Assembly (NCBI GenBank): GCA_902544135.1
Contig: CACCBF010000001.1
Span: 62,001-126,000 of the forward strand
From: an uncultured Pelagibacteraceae bacterium
GTDB taxonomy: Bacteria > Pseudomonadota > Alphaproteobacteria > Pelagibacterales > Pelagibacteraceae
DNA: 64,000 bases
Reading direction: 5' to 3'
Under the pieces are notes generated by a model. That model searched no databases, was not told the DNA's origin, and worked only from the letters and a program-made list of their open reading frames with translations. Below are positions 23,307-31,433 of this stretch, piece after piece. The position numbers were made by a program, and so were the translations under genes. Within the stretch, counting starts at the first letter, position 1. The number at the start of each line of letters is the position of its first letter.

Positions 23307-24368
23307 TTAGAAGCAAACTATATGATCAATATGAATTGGTCTTTTAATCCCAAATTTTTCACTAACTTCATGTTGATGAATATGATGAGAGTGAACAAAT
23401 ACCGGAATTAATCTATTGCTGGGTGTCTTTAAAGTATAAATAAAATTTGTTCCTCTAAATTTTCTATCAACAACTTCTAATTTTAAATTACTTTGATCAT
23501 CATGATGCAAGTCTTCTGGTTGAACTAATAACTGAACATTTGAACCAATTGGAAAAGGTTTAATAAAATTTCCTGTAATAGTTCCAAGATCTTTATTTTC
23601 TAAACTTTTGGGACTTGTTACCTCTGCTGGAATCAAAACACCTCTATTTAAAAAATTCACCACCTCTACTGAATTTGGAAGGTGATAAAGTTTATAAGGG
23701 TCATCAAACTGTCTTAGCTCTTGATCAAAAATAATTCCACATTTTGAGCCTAAATAAAAAGCCTCGTAGGAGTCATGAGTCACAATTATTGTTGAGATTT
23801 TTAAAGTTTTTAAAATTTTTTTTAACCTAATTTGAATTTCCTCTTTAAAACTTTGATCAACATTAGACAAAGGTTCATCTAGCAACAATAGATCAGGTTG
23901 GGTAAGCAAAGTTCTTGCTAAAGATGTTCTCTGAGCTTCGCCAGCACTAATTTGGTGAGGGTACTGTTTTAATATATTAGAAAGATCTAATAAATCTAAA
24001 ATTTCCTTTAAATCAATCTGCTTTTCTTTTTTTCCTTTATTTTTTTCTAAACCCAATAAAATATTTTTTTCTACTGTATAATGTGGAAACAAACTATTCT
24101 CTTGGAAAGCTAAAGAAATATTTCTATCCTCAGGCTCAACATTCACATCACTAGAGGATATAATTTTACCTTTTAGCTCAATAGATCCATTTTTAATTTT
24201 TTGTAAACCAGCTATTGTTCTTAATATAGTTGTTTTGCCTATTCCCGAAGGACCAAGTAGACATATAACATCACCCTCGTTTTCAATTGCAAAAGACATG
24301 TTTCTTACTTTTGTTTTGCCTCCAGCAACAAAATCAACATTTTTTACCTCAAAGAAATTATTATTCAT
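23307..24368 (-). CDS. fbpC: Fe(III) ABC transporter ATP-binding protein (FbpC type)
   Basis: The 353-residue ATPase has Walker A GPSGIGKTT near residue 38, the Q-loop ISLAFQENSLFP, a variant signature ISAGEAQR near 142, Walker B LLLLDEPLSNVD and H-loop IVTHDSYEAF. The C-terminal part (about 240-353) is a TOBE-like regulatory domain ending in a His-rich stretch FVHSHHIHQHEVSEKFG. It would drive ferric iron uptake with the FbpB permease, whose gene end it overlaps by 8 bases. The His-rich tail could sense or bind metal, which is inference. Confidence 0.9.
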   Translation of the reverse strand: MNNNFFEVKNVDFVAGGKTKVRNMSFAIENEGDVICLLGPSGIGKTTILRTIAGLQKIKNGSIELKGKIISSSDVNVEPEDRNISLAFQENSLFPHYTVEKNILLGLEKNKGKKEKQIDLKEILDLLDLSNILKQYPHQISAGEAQRTSLARTLLTQPDLLLLDEPLSNVDQSFKEEIQIRLKKILKTLKISTIIVTHDSYEAFYLGSKCGIIFDQELRQFDDPYKLYHLPNSVEVVNFLNRGVLIPAEVTSPKSLENKDLGTITGNFIKPFPIGSNVQLLVQPEDLHHDDQSNLKLEVVDRKFRGTNFIYTLKTPSNRLIPVFVHSHHIHQHEVSEKFGIKRPIHIDHIVCF

Positions 24369-25980
24369 TGTTTTCTCTTAAAATATATTTGGATGCAATT
24401 ATAATAAAAAAAGATGCAATTAAAATTAAAAATAATGATGGCACAGCTGCAGCTTCAAGTAAATCTTCTGATGCAGAAATATAAGCAGTTGTCGCAAAAG
24501 TTTCAAAATTAAAGGGTCTTAGAATCAATGTTATTGGTAATTCTCTTATGATTTCAAGTGAAACTAAAATAATAATGAATAACAAAGAATTTCTCAAAAA
24601 AGGAATGTGAATATTCATAAATGTTTTTCTTTTTGAGTAACCCAGTAAGTATGCACTTTCATCAACTGCAATATTAATTTTTTCATACCCTGACTTTATC
24701 CCATTGTATGCAAGTGAATAAAATCTAACAAAGTAAACTAGAACTAATCCAATTATTGAACCTATAAATATTTTCTTTATTGAAAAGAAACCAAGACTTT
24801 TAATTACATTTTCATCAAACCAAGCAATGAAAGTAATGTATGCAACTGCTAATATTACACCTGGTATTGCATAACCTGAAATAGATAGAGTAGACAAGAC
24901 ATTTAAAACTTTATTTTTAGTTACTCTATTTCCATAATTAGAAATTAGTGCGAAGACAATCAAAACTAAACTAGATAAAGAAACCAAATATAAGGTATTT
25001 TTTAATAGATCTAAAACTTGAAGTTCAAATAAATTTTCAGGGAATTTTACTGTCCAATACATCATCTGACTCAAAGGGAATAAAAAACTTAAGAAGAATA
25101 CACAAAAACAAAATAATAAAGCTAAAAAGGATTTTTTTCCTTCGAGTTTTATTTTCTGCTTTTGCTTAAATCCACCCCTCGAATTAAAGTGGTATTTTGC
25201 CTTTTTTCTTGAAAAATTTTCTATAATGAAGAGTGCAAAGATAAAAAGTAGCAAAAAAAATGATAATCTATTTGCAAAAGCTAAATCATCAAAGGCTATC
25301 CAAGAATTATATATTCCTGTCGTTAAGGTATTTATTGAAAAAAAATCAACTGCACCAAATTCTGCTAGAGTTTCCATTGCTACCAATGATAAGCCTGCAA
25401 TTATAGCCGGTCGTGCTGATGGTAAAATAATTGAATATAATGTTTTTAATTTTGTAAATCCTAGGTTTTTACCTAATTCTATTATATTTTGTGATTGATA
25501 CAAAAAAGATGCTCTGGCTAAAATATAAACATAAGCATATAAAGAAAAAGAAATAGATAAGATAACACCAAATAAACCATCAAATTTAGGTATATTTTGA
25601 TTGTAATTACCATCACCAAATAAATTTTTTAAAATAGTATATGCAGTTCCATAATTTTCAAAAAAAGCTGTCAAAGAATAGGCGTAAATATACGGGGGGA
25701 CTGCAAAAGATAATATTAAACCCCATTTAAAAAAATTACTTAGTGGAAATTCGTAAAAAGAAACTAAATAAGCTGACCCAGTGCCAATTAAAAAAGTTAG
25801 TAATAAAACAGAAAATAATAAAAAAATTGAGTTAAATATGTATTCTACTAAAAAAGTGTCTTTTAAAACTTGGTAATAATTTGAAGTATCCTCAAAAAAA
25901 CTCGAAAAGACGGTAAGTATTGGGATTATTACAAAAAGTGAAATTAAAAAAGAAGATATATGCCAAAAACTAATTCTCAT
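24361..25980 (-). CDS. fbpB: Fe(III) ABC transporter permease (FbpB type, two-domain)
   Basis: The 539-residue inner-membrane protein carries two tandem permease halves with about twelve helices. Each half has a coupling-helix motif: ELGKNLGFTKLKTLYSIILPSARPAI near residues 168-195 and ESAYLLGYSKRKTFMNIHIPFLRNSL near 440-465. This fused two-domain layout is typical of FbpB/SfuB/AfuB ferric iron permeases. It accepts iron from FbpA and uses FbpC for ATP hydrolysis. The gap to the upstream small gene contains a strong hairpin. Confidence 0.92.
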   Translation of the reverse strand: MRISFWHISSFLISLFVIIPILTVFSSFFEDTSNYYQVLKDTFLVEYIFNSIFLLFSVLLLTFLIGTGSAYLVSFYEFPLSNFFKWGLILSFAVPPYIYAYSLTAFFENYGTAYTILKNLFGDGNYNQNIPKFDGLFGVILSISFSLYAYVYILARASFLYQSQNIIELGKNLGFTKLKTLYSIILPSARPAIIAGLSLVAMETLAEFGAVDFFSINTLTTGIYNSWIAFDDLAFANRLSFFLLLFIFALFIIENFSRKKAKYHFNSRGGFKQKQKIKLEGKKSFLALLFCFCVFFLSFLFPLSQMMYWTVKFPENLFELQVLDLLKNTLYLVSLSSLVLIVFALISNYGNRVTKNKVLNVLSTLSISGYAIPGVILAVAYITFIAWFDENVIKSLGFFSIKKIFIGSIIGLVLVYFVRFYSLAYNGIKSGYEKINIAVDESAYLLGYSKRKTFMNIHIPFLRNSLLFIIILVSLEIIRELPITLILRPFNFETFATTAYISASEDLLEAAAVPSLFLILIASFFIIIASKYILRENNE

Positions 25981-26015
25981 AATTTATAATCCGCCTTATA
26001 AACATGAAAGTATTT

Positions 26016-26065
26016 GTGCTCATACTAAAAAGAAGGAGACAACTTCTCGGTCAAAGTATGGGCAC
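26016..26065. terminator. Nested hairpin between small Cys gene and fbpB
   Basis: GTGCTCATACT (26016-26026) pairs with AGTATGGGCAC (26055-26065) over 11 positions when one G-T pair is allowed on the plus strand (one A-C mismatch on the minus strand). An inner stem AGAAG/CTTCT (26031-26035 and 26043-26047) sits inside. In the iron operon transcript (minus strand) it lies between the small gene and fbpB. It may reduce read-through or protect the fbpA end of the message. There is no T-run, so it is not a classic terminator. Confidence 0.45.
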
Positions 26066-26075
26066 TCCAGAAAAT

Positions 26076-26243
26076 TTAAAGATCAAATACTTTTAGGATA
26101 TGCGGAACCTCCTTAGCACTTAATTCTGAAAGTTTTCTATTATTTACTCTTTTATCAATTTTTTTACACTCTAAATTACATGGTGAACATGCCTTAGAAG
26201 ATTTATTATAATCGATATCAGATATAAATTTTTTTTCTCTCAT
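26076..26243 (-). CDS. Small Cys-motif protein in the iron operon (overlooked 55-codon ORF)
   Basis: An ATG at 26243, only 2 bases after the fbpA stop, opens a 55-codon frame ending with TAA at 26076. The product is charged and contains CSPCNLECKK (Cys residues spaced CxxCxxxC), which is a plausible iron, Fe-S or zinc-binding motif. The sequence has no signal peptide. A GGAAG sequence inside the end of fbpA may serve as ribosome site. Its position between fbpA and fbpB suggests an intracellular iron-handling or regulatory role, which is inference. Confidence 0.6.
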   Translation of the reverse strand: MREKKFISDIDYNKSSKACSPCNLECKKIDKRVNNRKLSELSAKEVPHILKVFDL

Positions 26244-26245
26244 TG

Positions 26246-27277
26246 TTACTTCCAACCAGCAGCCGTCATTACTTCCACTGCAGCAGCTTGATTTTTTCCA
26301 TAAGAAGCGAGTTTAGTTTTCATGTCTTGTTTGAAATCTAACCCTAAGTTATTAACTACTAATGGACTTGGCGAAACACCATCAATCATCGGAAACTCAA
26401 AAGTGTTATTTGTAAAATGCTCTTGAGACTCTGGAGTTAATAAAAACTCTACTAGTTTAACTGCGTTGCCTTTGTTAGGAGCACCTTTTACTAGAGCTGC
26501 GCAACTTACGTTCATGTGTGTTCCTCTATCATTTTGATTAGGAAAGAACGCTTTAACTTTTTTTGCAGCCTCTTGTTGTTCTGCACCCTTTTTACCTGAT
26601 AACATCAAAGCTAAGTAATATGTATTAGCTACAGCAATATCAGCTTCACCAGCTGCTACTGCCATTATTTGCGCTCTATCATTGCCTGTCGGTGTTCTTG
26701 CCATATTGGCAACAACTCCTTCCGCCCATGCGGCTGTTGCAGCTTTTCCATTATTTTTAATCAATGAAGCAACAAGAGATTTATTATAGATGTTACTTGA
26801 TTTTCTTATTACGAGCCTACCTTTCCACTTGGGATCAGCTAAACCCTCATAGGTCATTCCAGATAATTCTGCACCAGTAACTCTTTCAGGTGAGTAATAA
26901 ATTATCCTAGCTCTTTTTGCGATTCCAACCCACTTGTTTGTTCTAAAACTTTTTGGAACGGCATTTTTAATAGCTTTAGATGTTAGACCACCTTGAAGTG
27001 TACCTTTTGCATCCATGGCACCACATCTACCTGCATCTGCCGTAATGTATAGATCAGCAGAAGAGTCTGCACCCTCGCTTATTATTCTTTTTTCTAAAGC
27101 ACCCGATTTTCCGTTTATCAAATTAACTTTAATTCCGGTCTTATTTGTAAATTTTGAATAAAGTTCAGAGTCTGCTTTATAGTGTCTTGCGTTAAAAACA
27201 TTAACTTCCTCTGCAATTGCAAATGATGATGCAATTATCGAGAGGACTAACGTAAATGTTGATATTATATTCCTCAT
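26246..27277 (-). CDS. fbpA: Fe(III) ABC transporter substrate-binding protein (FbpA type)
   Basis: From the ATG at 27277 the 343-residue product has a signal peptide (MRNIISTFTLVLSIIASSFAIA) preceded by GGAG at good spacing. The longer frame from 27307 would add ten residues ahead of it. The mature protein begins EEVNVFNARHYKAD and has the class III ferric-binding features, including GADSSADLYITADAG, IYYSPERVTG and the paired tyrosines of ANTYYLAL, which bind iron in FbpA/FutA proteins. It delivers ferric iron to FbpBC in the inner membrane. Two overlapping palindromes upstream suggest iron control. Confidence 0.93.
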   Translation of the reverse strand: MRNIISTFTLVLSIIASSFAIAEEVNVFNARHYKADSELYSKFTNKTGIKVNLINGKSGALEKRIISEGADSSADLYITADAGRCGAMDAKGTLQGGLTSKAIKNAVPKSFRTNKWVGIAKRARIIYYSPERVTGAELSGMTYEGLADPKWKGRLVIRKSSNIYNKSLVASLIKNNGKAATAAWAEGVVANMARTPTGNDRAQIMAVAAGEADIAVANTYYLALMLSGKKGAEQQEAAKKVKAFFPNQNDRGTHMNVSCAALVKGAPNKGNAVKLVEFLLTPESQEHFTNNTFEFPMIDGVSPSPLVVNNLGLDFKQDMKTKLASYGKNQAAAVEVMTAAGWK

Positions 27278-27320
27278 ATATTCTCCGTTTTTTATGTTTT
27301 TCCGCATGATTCTTAATGAG

Positions 27321-27355
27321 AATGAGAACTATTCTCATTGATAATGATTATCAAT
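27321..27355. promoter_or_regulatory. Tandem Fur-like boxes upstream of fbpA
   Basis: Two 19-base palindromes overlap by three bases. The first (27321-27339) has arms AATGAGAA and TTCTCATT around CTA. The second (27337-27355) is ATTGATAAT-G-ATTATCAAT, which contains GATAATGATTATC, very close to the classic Fur box core. They lie 44-78 bases upstream of the fbpA start codon at 27277, where a repressor would block transcription of the iron operon. Fur or a related family regulator is the likely ligand. Confidence 0.8.
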
Positions 27356-27372
27356 CGCAATAGTGTCGCAGG

Positions 27373-28266
27373 CTAAGAAGATTTCCAGTCGCCTATTTTG
27401 CTGAATAAAAAATTTCTAAAAGCTTGAACTCTTGCAGTATTTTTTAGTGATTGGGGATATACGAAATGAGCTTCTGTTATTGGGCCCTCAGATTTAGGTA
27501 AAACTTTAATTACCTTATTGGAGTCACTTACTAAATATTCTGGTAAAGCGGCTAATCCAACACCCGTTTCAACCGCAAGCAACAAACCCATTACACTGTT
27601 GACCTTCATAATTGGTTTTCTTTTCTTGCCTTCTGGCATTCCTAATTTTAATGCCCAATCTGGATTATAAACTGGAGATGGAGCTCCTCTTCCAAAAGAG
27701 ATAAATTTATGTTTATTTAAGTCATTTATTGACTTAGGCATGCCGTTTTTCTCTAAATACCTATTAGAACCATAAATATAATACTTCAAATCTACTAATT
27801 TTTTTTGAATATAGTTTAATTGTTTTGGTCTTCGCATAAAGATGCCAATATCTGCTTGTCTGGTGCTCAAATCTAGCTCTTTATCCTCAAAAATAAGCTC
27901 AATCTCTATATCAGGATTTAATCTCATGAATTCTTGAATTCTTGGTGTCAACCAATGAGTACCAAAACTTCTTACTGTCGTAATAGTTAATTTTCCAGTT
28001 GGCTTATTTTTTTGATCTCCTAAAGTGGTTTCTACCTCTTTTAATTTACTTATGACTTCATGAGCTGTTTTAAAAACATACTCACCATTTTCTGTAAGAG
28101 TAAGGCCTCTCGCATGTCTTTCGAATAATTGAACTTGTAAATCTTGCTCTAATGATTGAATTTGCCGACTAATAGCTGATTGACTCAAATTTAAATTGAC
28201 TGTTGCATTTGTAAAACTTCCAGCCTCAGCGACTGCATGAAATATTTTTAATTTGTCCCAATCCAT
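27373..28266 (-). CDS. LysR-family transcriptional regulator
   Basis: The 297-residue protein has an N-terminal winged helix (residues 1-60; KIFHAVAEAGSFTNATVNLNLSQSAISRQI) and a LysR effector-binding domain (about 90-290). It starts inside the stop of the upstream acrylyl-CoA reductase-like gene (shared base 28266), so the two are likely co-transcribed. Its target could be that gene or the iron operon downstream. The QSAISRQI recognition helix and TGVGLAALPEYLV effector segment are typical. Confidence 0.92.
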   Translation of the reverse strand: MDWDKLKIFHAVAEAGSFTNATVNLNLSQSAISRQIQSLEQDLQVQLFERHARGLTLTENGEYVFKTAHEVISKLKEVETTLGDQKNKPTGKLTITTVRSFGTHWLTPRIQEFMRLNPDIEIELIFEDKELDLSTRQADIGIFMRRPKQLNYIQKKLVDLKYYIYGSNRYLEKNGMPKSINDLNKHKFISFGRGAPSPVYNPDWALKLGMPEGKKRKPIMKVNSVMGLLLAVETGVGLAALPEYLVSDSNKVIKVLPKSEGPITEAHFVYPQSLKNTARVQAFRNFLFSKIGDWKSS

Positions 28267-29267
28267 TATTTATTTAAATCTACTAAAACTCTGCCTGAAA
28301 TTTCACCTTTTAATATCTTCGGATAAGTTTCAATTAACTCCTCCAAGCTTACAGTTTGAATAGAATTTTCTAATAAATCAAAATTAATCAATTTTGAAGC
28401 CTCTCCCCAAATAAATTCTCTTCTTCGAATGCTACAATTGGCCGAGTCCATACCCCAAAGTTTTATTCCTCTTAACATAAATGGTATGACATTAGTGTTT
28501 AATTCATTGGTGCTTGCATTACCACAAACAGCAATAATTCCGTTAGAATTTGTTTGAACAATCGCATTAGCTAAAATTTTTCCACCAACTGTATCAACAA
28601 CTCCATCCCATAAACCTTTATCAATCATTTTTGGATCTTTATCAAATTCGGCCCTGTTTATTACGTTTTTAGCACCTAATGATTTCAAATAGTCAGCTTT
28701 AGATTCTTTTCCAGATACGGCAGTAACCTCGTACCCCATTTTATTTAATATCATTACAGCAATACTGCCAACTCCTCCAGATGCTCCTGTTACCAAAACA
28801 TTTTTTACTTTTTCGCCTAATAGAATTTCTTCTCTTGCCTTGATTGCAAATGCTGCCATTAGAGATGTAAAACCTGCAGTGCCCAATATCATTGCTTGCT
28901 TTGTCGTTAAACCAGTTGGTTTTTTAACCAAAAAATCTCCGTTAACTTTTGCAATTTGAGAATAACCACCATAAAAAATCTCCCCAACTCTAAAACCAGT
29001 CAAAATTACTTCGTCACCTGATTTAAATTTTGAGTTTTCACTTTCTAAAACAGTGCCTGAAAAATCAATTCCAGGAATATGAGGAAATTCTTTAACTAAT
29101 CTTCCTCCATTTTTAAGGATCATTCCATCTTTAAAATTTAAGTCTGAGTAATCTACTTTGATAGTTACATCGCCATGTTTTAAAAAACTTTTATCAATTA
29201 ATTTTACATCCCTTGTGAACTTGTCACTTTCTTGATTTAGTATTAATGCTTTAAATTGGTCAGCCAC
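28266..29267 (-). CDS. acuI: Acrylyl-CoA reductase AcuI/YhdH-type oxidoreductase
   Basis: The 333-residue zinc-independent medium-chain dehydrogenase has the YhdH/AcuI pattern: SDLNFKDGMILKNGG near residue 41, HIPGIDFSGTV near 63 and the NADPH-binding VLVTGASGGVGSIAV near 157. AcuI reduces acryloyl-CoA to propionyl-CoA with NADPH, detoxifying acrylate from DMSP cleavage or 3-hydroxypropionate routes. It lies 1 base downstream of folE and overlaps the LysR gene. The specific substrate is inferred from family resemblance. Confidence 0.87.
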   Translation of the reverse strand: MADQFKALILNQESDKFTRDVKLIDKSFLKHGDVTIKVDYSDLNFKDGMILKNGGRLVKEFPHIPGIDFSGTVLESENSKFKSGDEVILTGFRVGEIFYGGYSQIAKVNGDFLVKKPTGLTTKQAMILGTAGFTSLMAAFAIKAREEILLGEKVKNVLVTGASGGVGSIAVMILNKMGYEVTAVSGKESKADYLKSLGAKNVINRAEFDKDPKMIDKGLWDGVVDTVGGKILANAIVQTNSNGIIAVCGNASTNELNTNVIPFMLRGIKLWGMDSANCSIRRREFIWGEASKLINFDLLENSIQTVSLEELIETYPKILKGEISGRVLVDLNK

Positions 29268-29268
29268 T

Positions 29269-29883
29269 TTAATCTTTTTGCGTGCTTATAAATCTTAAAT
29301 ACCTATTTTGATAACTTAGATCTTCTTTAAACTGACCTAAGTAATAATTCGTTACTGTTGAGGCTTGTTCTTTTTTAATTCCTCTCATTGTCATACACTG
29401 ATGAGTTGAATCAATAGTTACAGCTACACCTTTTGCATCTAAAGATTTCATAAGTGTATTCGCAATCTGCATAGTTAATCTTTCTTGTGTTTGTAATCTT
29501 TTTGAAAAAACTTCTACCACTCTTGCTAATTTACTTAATCCTACCACTCTGTCTCTTGGAATGTAAGCTACATGGGCTTTTCCAATTATTGGTGCCATAT
29601 GATGTTCGCAATGACTTTGAACCGATATATTTTTTTGAACAACCATATCATCATAGCCTTCAACATCTCCAAAAGTTTTATCTAATACTAAGTTTGGATC
29701 TTCTCTATATCCTTTAAAATATTCCTTAAAAGCTTTAACTACTCTTTTAGGTGTTTCCAGTAAGCCTTCTCTTTTAGGATCTTCACCTATCCATTTCAAA
29801 ATTGTTTTAAAAGCTTCTTCAGCATCCTTATCGGATACAATTTTAGTTTTTTGTTCTTCGTTATTATTTTTAACAAGTTTCAT
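29269..29883 (-). CDS. folE: GTP cyclohydrolase I
   Basis: The 204-residue enzyme converts GTP to dihydroneopterin triphosphate, the first step of folate synthesis. The zinc and active-site motif SHCEHHMAPIIGKAHVAYIP is complete near residue 89, and the C-terminal TIDSTHQCMTMRGIKK contains the second zinc cysteine. Length matches the family. It is the first gene of a minus-strand group with acuI and the LysR gene, and is divergent from hisI. Confidence 0.95.
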   Translation of the reverse strand: MKLVKNNNEEQKTKIVSDKDAEEAFKTILKWIGEDPKREGLLETPKRVVKAFKEYFKGYREDPNLVLDKTFGDVEGYDDMVVQKNISVQSHCEHHMAPIIGKAHVAYIPRDRVVGLSKLARVVEVFSKRLQTQERLTMQIANTLMKSLDAKGVAVTIDSTHQCMTMRGIKKEQASTVTNYYLGQFKEDLSYQNRYLRFISTQKD

Positions 29884-29925
29884 TGCGGTTTTTATACCTA
29901 TAAATTTATATTTTTAAAATATTTA

Positions 29926-29941
29926 ATATATCTAGATATAT
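29926..29941. promoter_or_regulatory. 16-base perfect palindrome between folE and hisI
   Basis: ATATATCTAGATATAT is a perfect palindrome in the middle of the 76-base divergent gap, 19 bases upstream of the hisI start and 43 bases upstream of folE. It could be an operator or simply an AT-rich promoter element. Chance occurrence is not negligible in AT-rich DNA. Confidence 0.3.
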
Positions 29942-29959
29942 GCTACATAATTACCTTGT

Positions 29960-30427
29960 ATGTTCAAAAAAAGAGAAAATGTCCATGAAATTGAGGAAGG
30001 TGATCTTCTTTCTCCAAAATTTGACAATGATGGTTTAATTCCTGTAATTACAATGTGTGATAAGACCAAGGATATTCTTATGCATGGTTATATGAATGTC
30101 GAAGCTTTAAAAAAAACTATTGAAACTAAAGAAGCTCATTATTTTAGTAGATCAAGAAAATCTATTTGGCACAAAGGTAAAACTAGTGGATTTGTTCAAA
30201 AAGTAAAAGAAATTCGAATTGATGATGATCAAGACTCTATTTGGTTAACTGTTGATATTGGTGAGGGAGCAAGCTGTCATGTTGGATATAGATCTTGTTT
30301 TTATAGATCTATACCTCTAGGAGTAATTCATAACGGTAGAGAGGTTAAAATGAAATTTTTAGAAAAAGAAAAAAAATTTGATCCAGAAGAAGTATACAAG
30401 GATCAACCCAACCCTACAAAAATTTAA
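29960..30427 (+). CDS. hisI: Phosphoribosyl-AMP cyclohydrolase
   Basis: The 155-residue protein carries the complete HisI domain: ITMCDKTKDILMHGYMNVEAL near residue 35, FSRSRKSIWHKG near residue 67 and the zinc-binding CHVGYRSCFYR near residue 113. It opens the ring of phosphoribosyl-AMP in histidine synthesis. There is no fused HisE domain, as in other alphaproteobacteria. It lies 3 bases before a 2OG oxygenase gene. Confidence 0.93.
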   Translation: MFKKRENVHEIEEGDLLSPKFDNDGLIPVITMCDKTKDILMHGYMNVEALKKTIETKEAHYFSRSRKSIWHKGKTSGFVQKVKEIRIDDDQDSIWLTVDIGEGASCHVGYRSCFYRSIPLGVIHNGREVKMKFLEKEKKFDPEEVYKDQPNPTKI

Positions 30428-30430
30428 ACT

Positions 30431-31063
30431 ATGGAAAATAATTATGGTTTAATTAAAGCTTTTGGCCCCTCCATATTTAAAGCTAAGATTCCAGAAGAAC
30501 TGTTAAGTAAACTCAATAAATTTATTGATGATACAATTAATGATGAAGAGCAATCAAAAAAACTAGATGTTGGTAAAGGTCTTGTAGGAGATGTAAAACA
30601 GGAATTTAAATTAGACAAAAAAACTGTACAAGAAAGTGGATGGTTAAAATTTTTGGGTGATTCAGTTGCACAATGGATTTATAAAGATACCGGAAATAAA
30701 ATTTCAGAATTTAGATTAATTGAGTCGTGGGTAGTAAGACAATTTGAAAATGAATATAACCCGATACATTGGCATTCAGGCCATATATCTGGTGCAGGGT
30801 TTTTAAAGTTACCTGAAACTTTTGGAAAGCCCTATCAAGATAATAAGCAAGACTACAGAGGTGGAAACTTAGAATTAATTCATGGTAACAGAATGTTTTT
30901 GTCTCAATGTAGATATCCTATAAAACCAAAAGTAGGGGATTTTTATTTTTTCCCTCATTATTTGATGCATACGGTTTATCCTTTTAAAGGAACAAAAGAA
31001 GAGAGGCGTTCAATTTCATTTAATGGACTTATAGATAGTAAAATTTTTAATATATTTGGATAA
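30431..31063 (+). CDS. 2OG-Fe(II) oxygenase superfamily protein
   Basis: The 210-residue protein resembles the putative 2OG-Fe(II) oxygenase family found in marine bacteria and phages. A first metal-binding segment NPIHWHSGHISGAGFLKLP is near residue 117, the strand GDFYFFPHYLMHTVYPF near residue 178 gives the distal His, and RRSISFN near residue 196 gives the 2-oxoglutarate-binding Arg. The usual HxD acid is not obvious in the first motif. The substrate is unknown; protein or nucleic acid hydroxylation is possible. Confidence 0.78.
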   Translation: MENNYGLIKAFGPSIFKAKIPEELLSKLNKFIDDTINDEEQSKKLDVGKGLVGDVKQEFKLDKKTVQESGWLKFLGDSVAQWIYKDTGNKISEFRLIESWVVRQFENEYNPIHWHSGHISGAGFLKLPETFGKPYQDNKQDYRGGNLELIHGNRMFLSQCRYPIKPKVGDFYFFPHYLMHTVYPFKGTKEERRSISFNGLIDSKIFNIFG

Positions 31064-31067
31064 ATCA

Positions 31068-31433
31068 ATGCAAAAAAATGTTTTGGGTGAAAATTTAGAA
31101 AGTTGTTCATTGGATCCACTTACTGGATGGTATAGAGATGGCTGTTGTAACACTGATGAAAATGATAGAGGTTTACACACCGTTTGTGCAAAAGTAACAA
31201 CCGAATTTTTAGAGTGGTGTAAAGAAGCCGGTAACGATTTAATTACGCCACATCCGGAATACGGTTTTCCTGGTTTAAAGGATGGAGATGGATGGTGTGT
31301 ATGTGCCACCTGGTATGCAAGAGCTGTCGAAGCTGGTAAAGGTTGTCCAATTTATTTAAAAAGCACACATGAAAATACTCTGAAAATTCTACCTATCGAA
31401 ACATTAAAAAAATTTGCGATAGATCTATCTTAA
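31068..31433 (+). CDS. DUF2237 family protein
   Basis: From ATG 31068 the product has about 121 residues and fits DUF2237: NVLGENLESCSLDPLTGWYRDG, TVCAKVTTEFLEWCKEAGNDL, and PEYGFPGLKDGDGWCVCATWYA followed by a conserved helix. It is a small Cys-rich cytoplasmic protein of unknown function. A TTG four codons earlier (31056) would overlap the oxygenase gene. The end abuts the convergent ETF-QO gene with no gap. Confidence 0.88.
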   Translation: MQKNVLGENLESCSLDPLTGWYRDGCCNTDENDRGLHTVCAKVTTEFLEWCKEAGNDLITPHPEYGFPGLKDGDGWCVCATWYARAVEAGKGCPIYLKSTHENTLKILPIETLKKFAIDLS

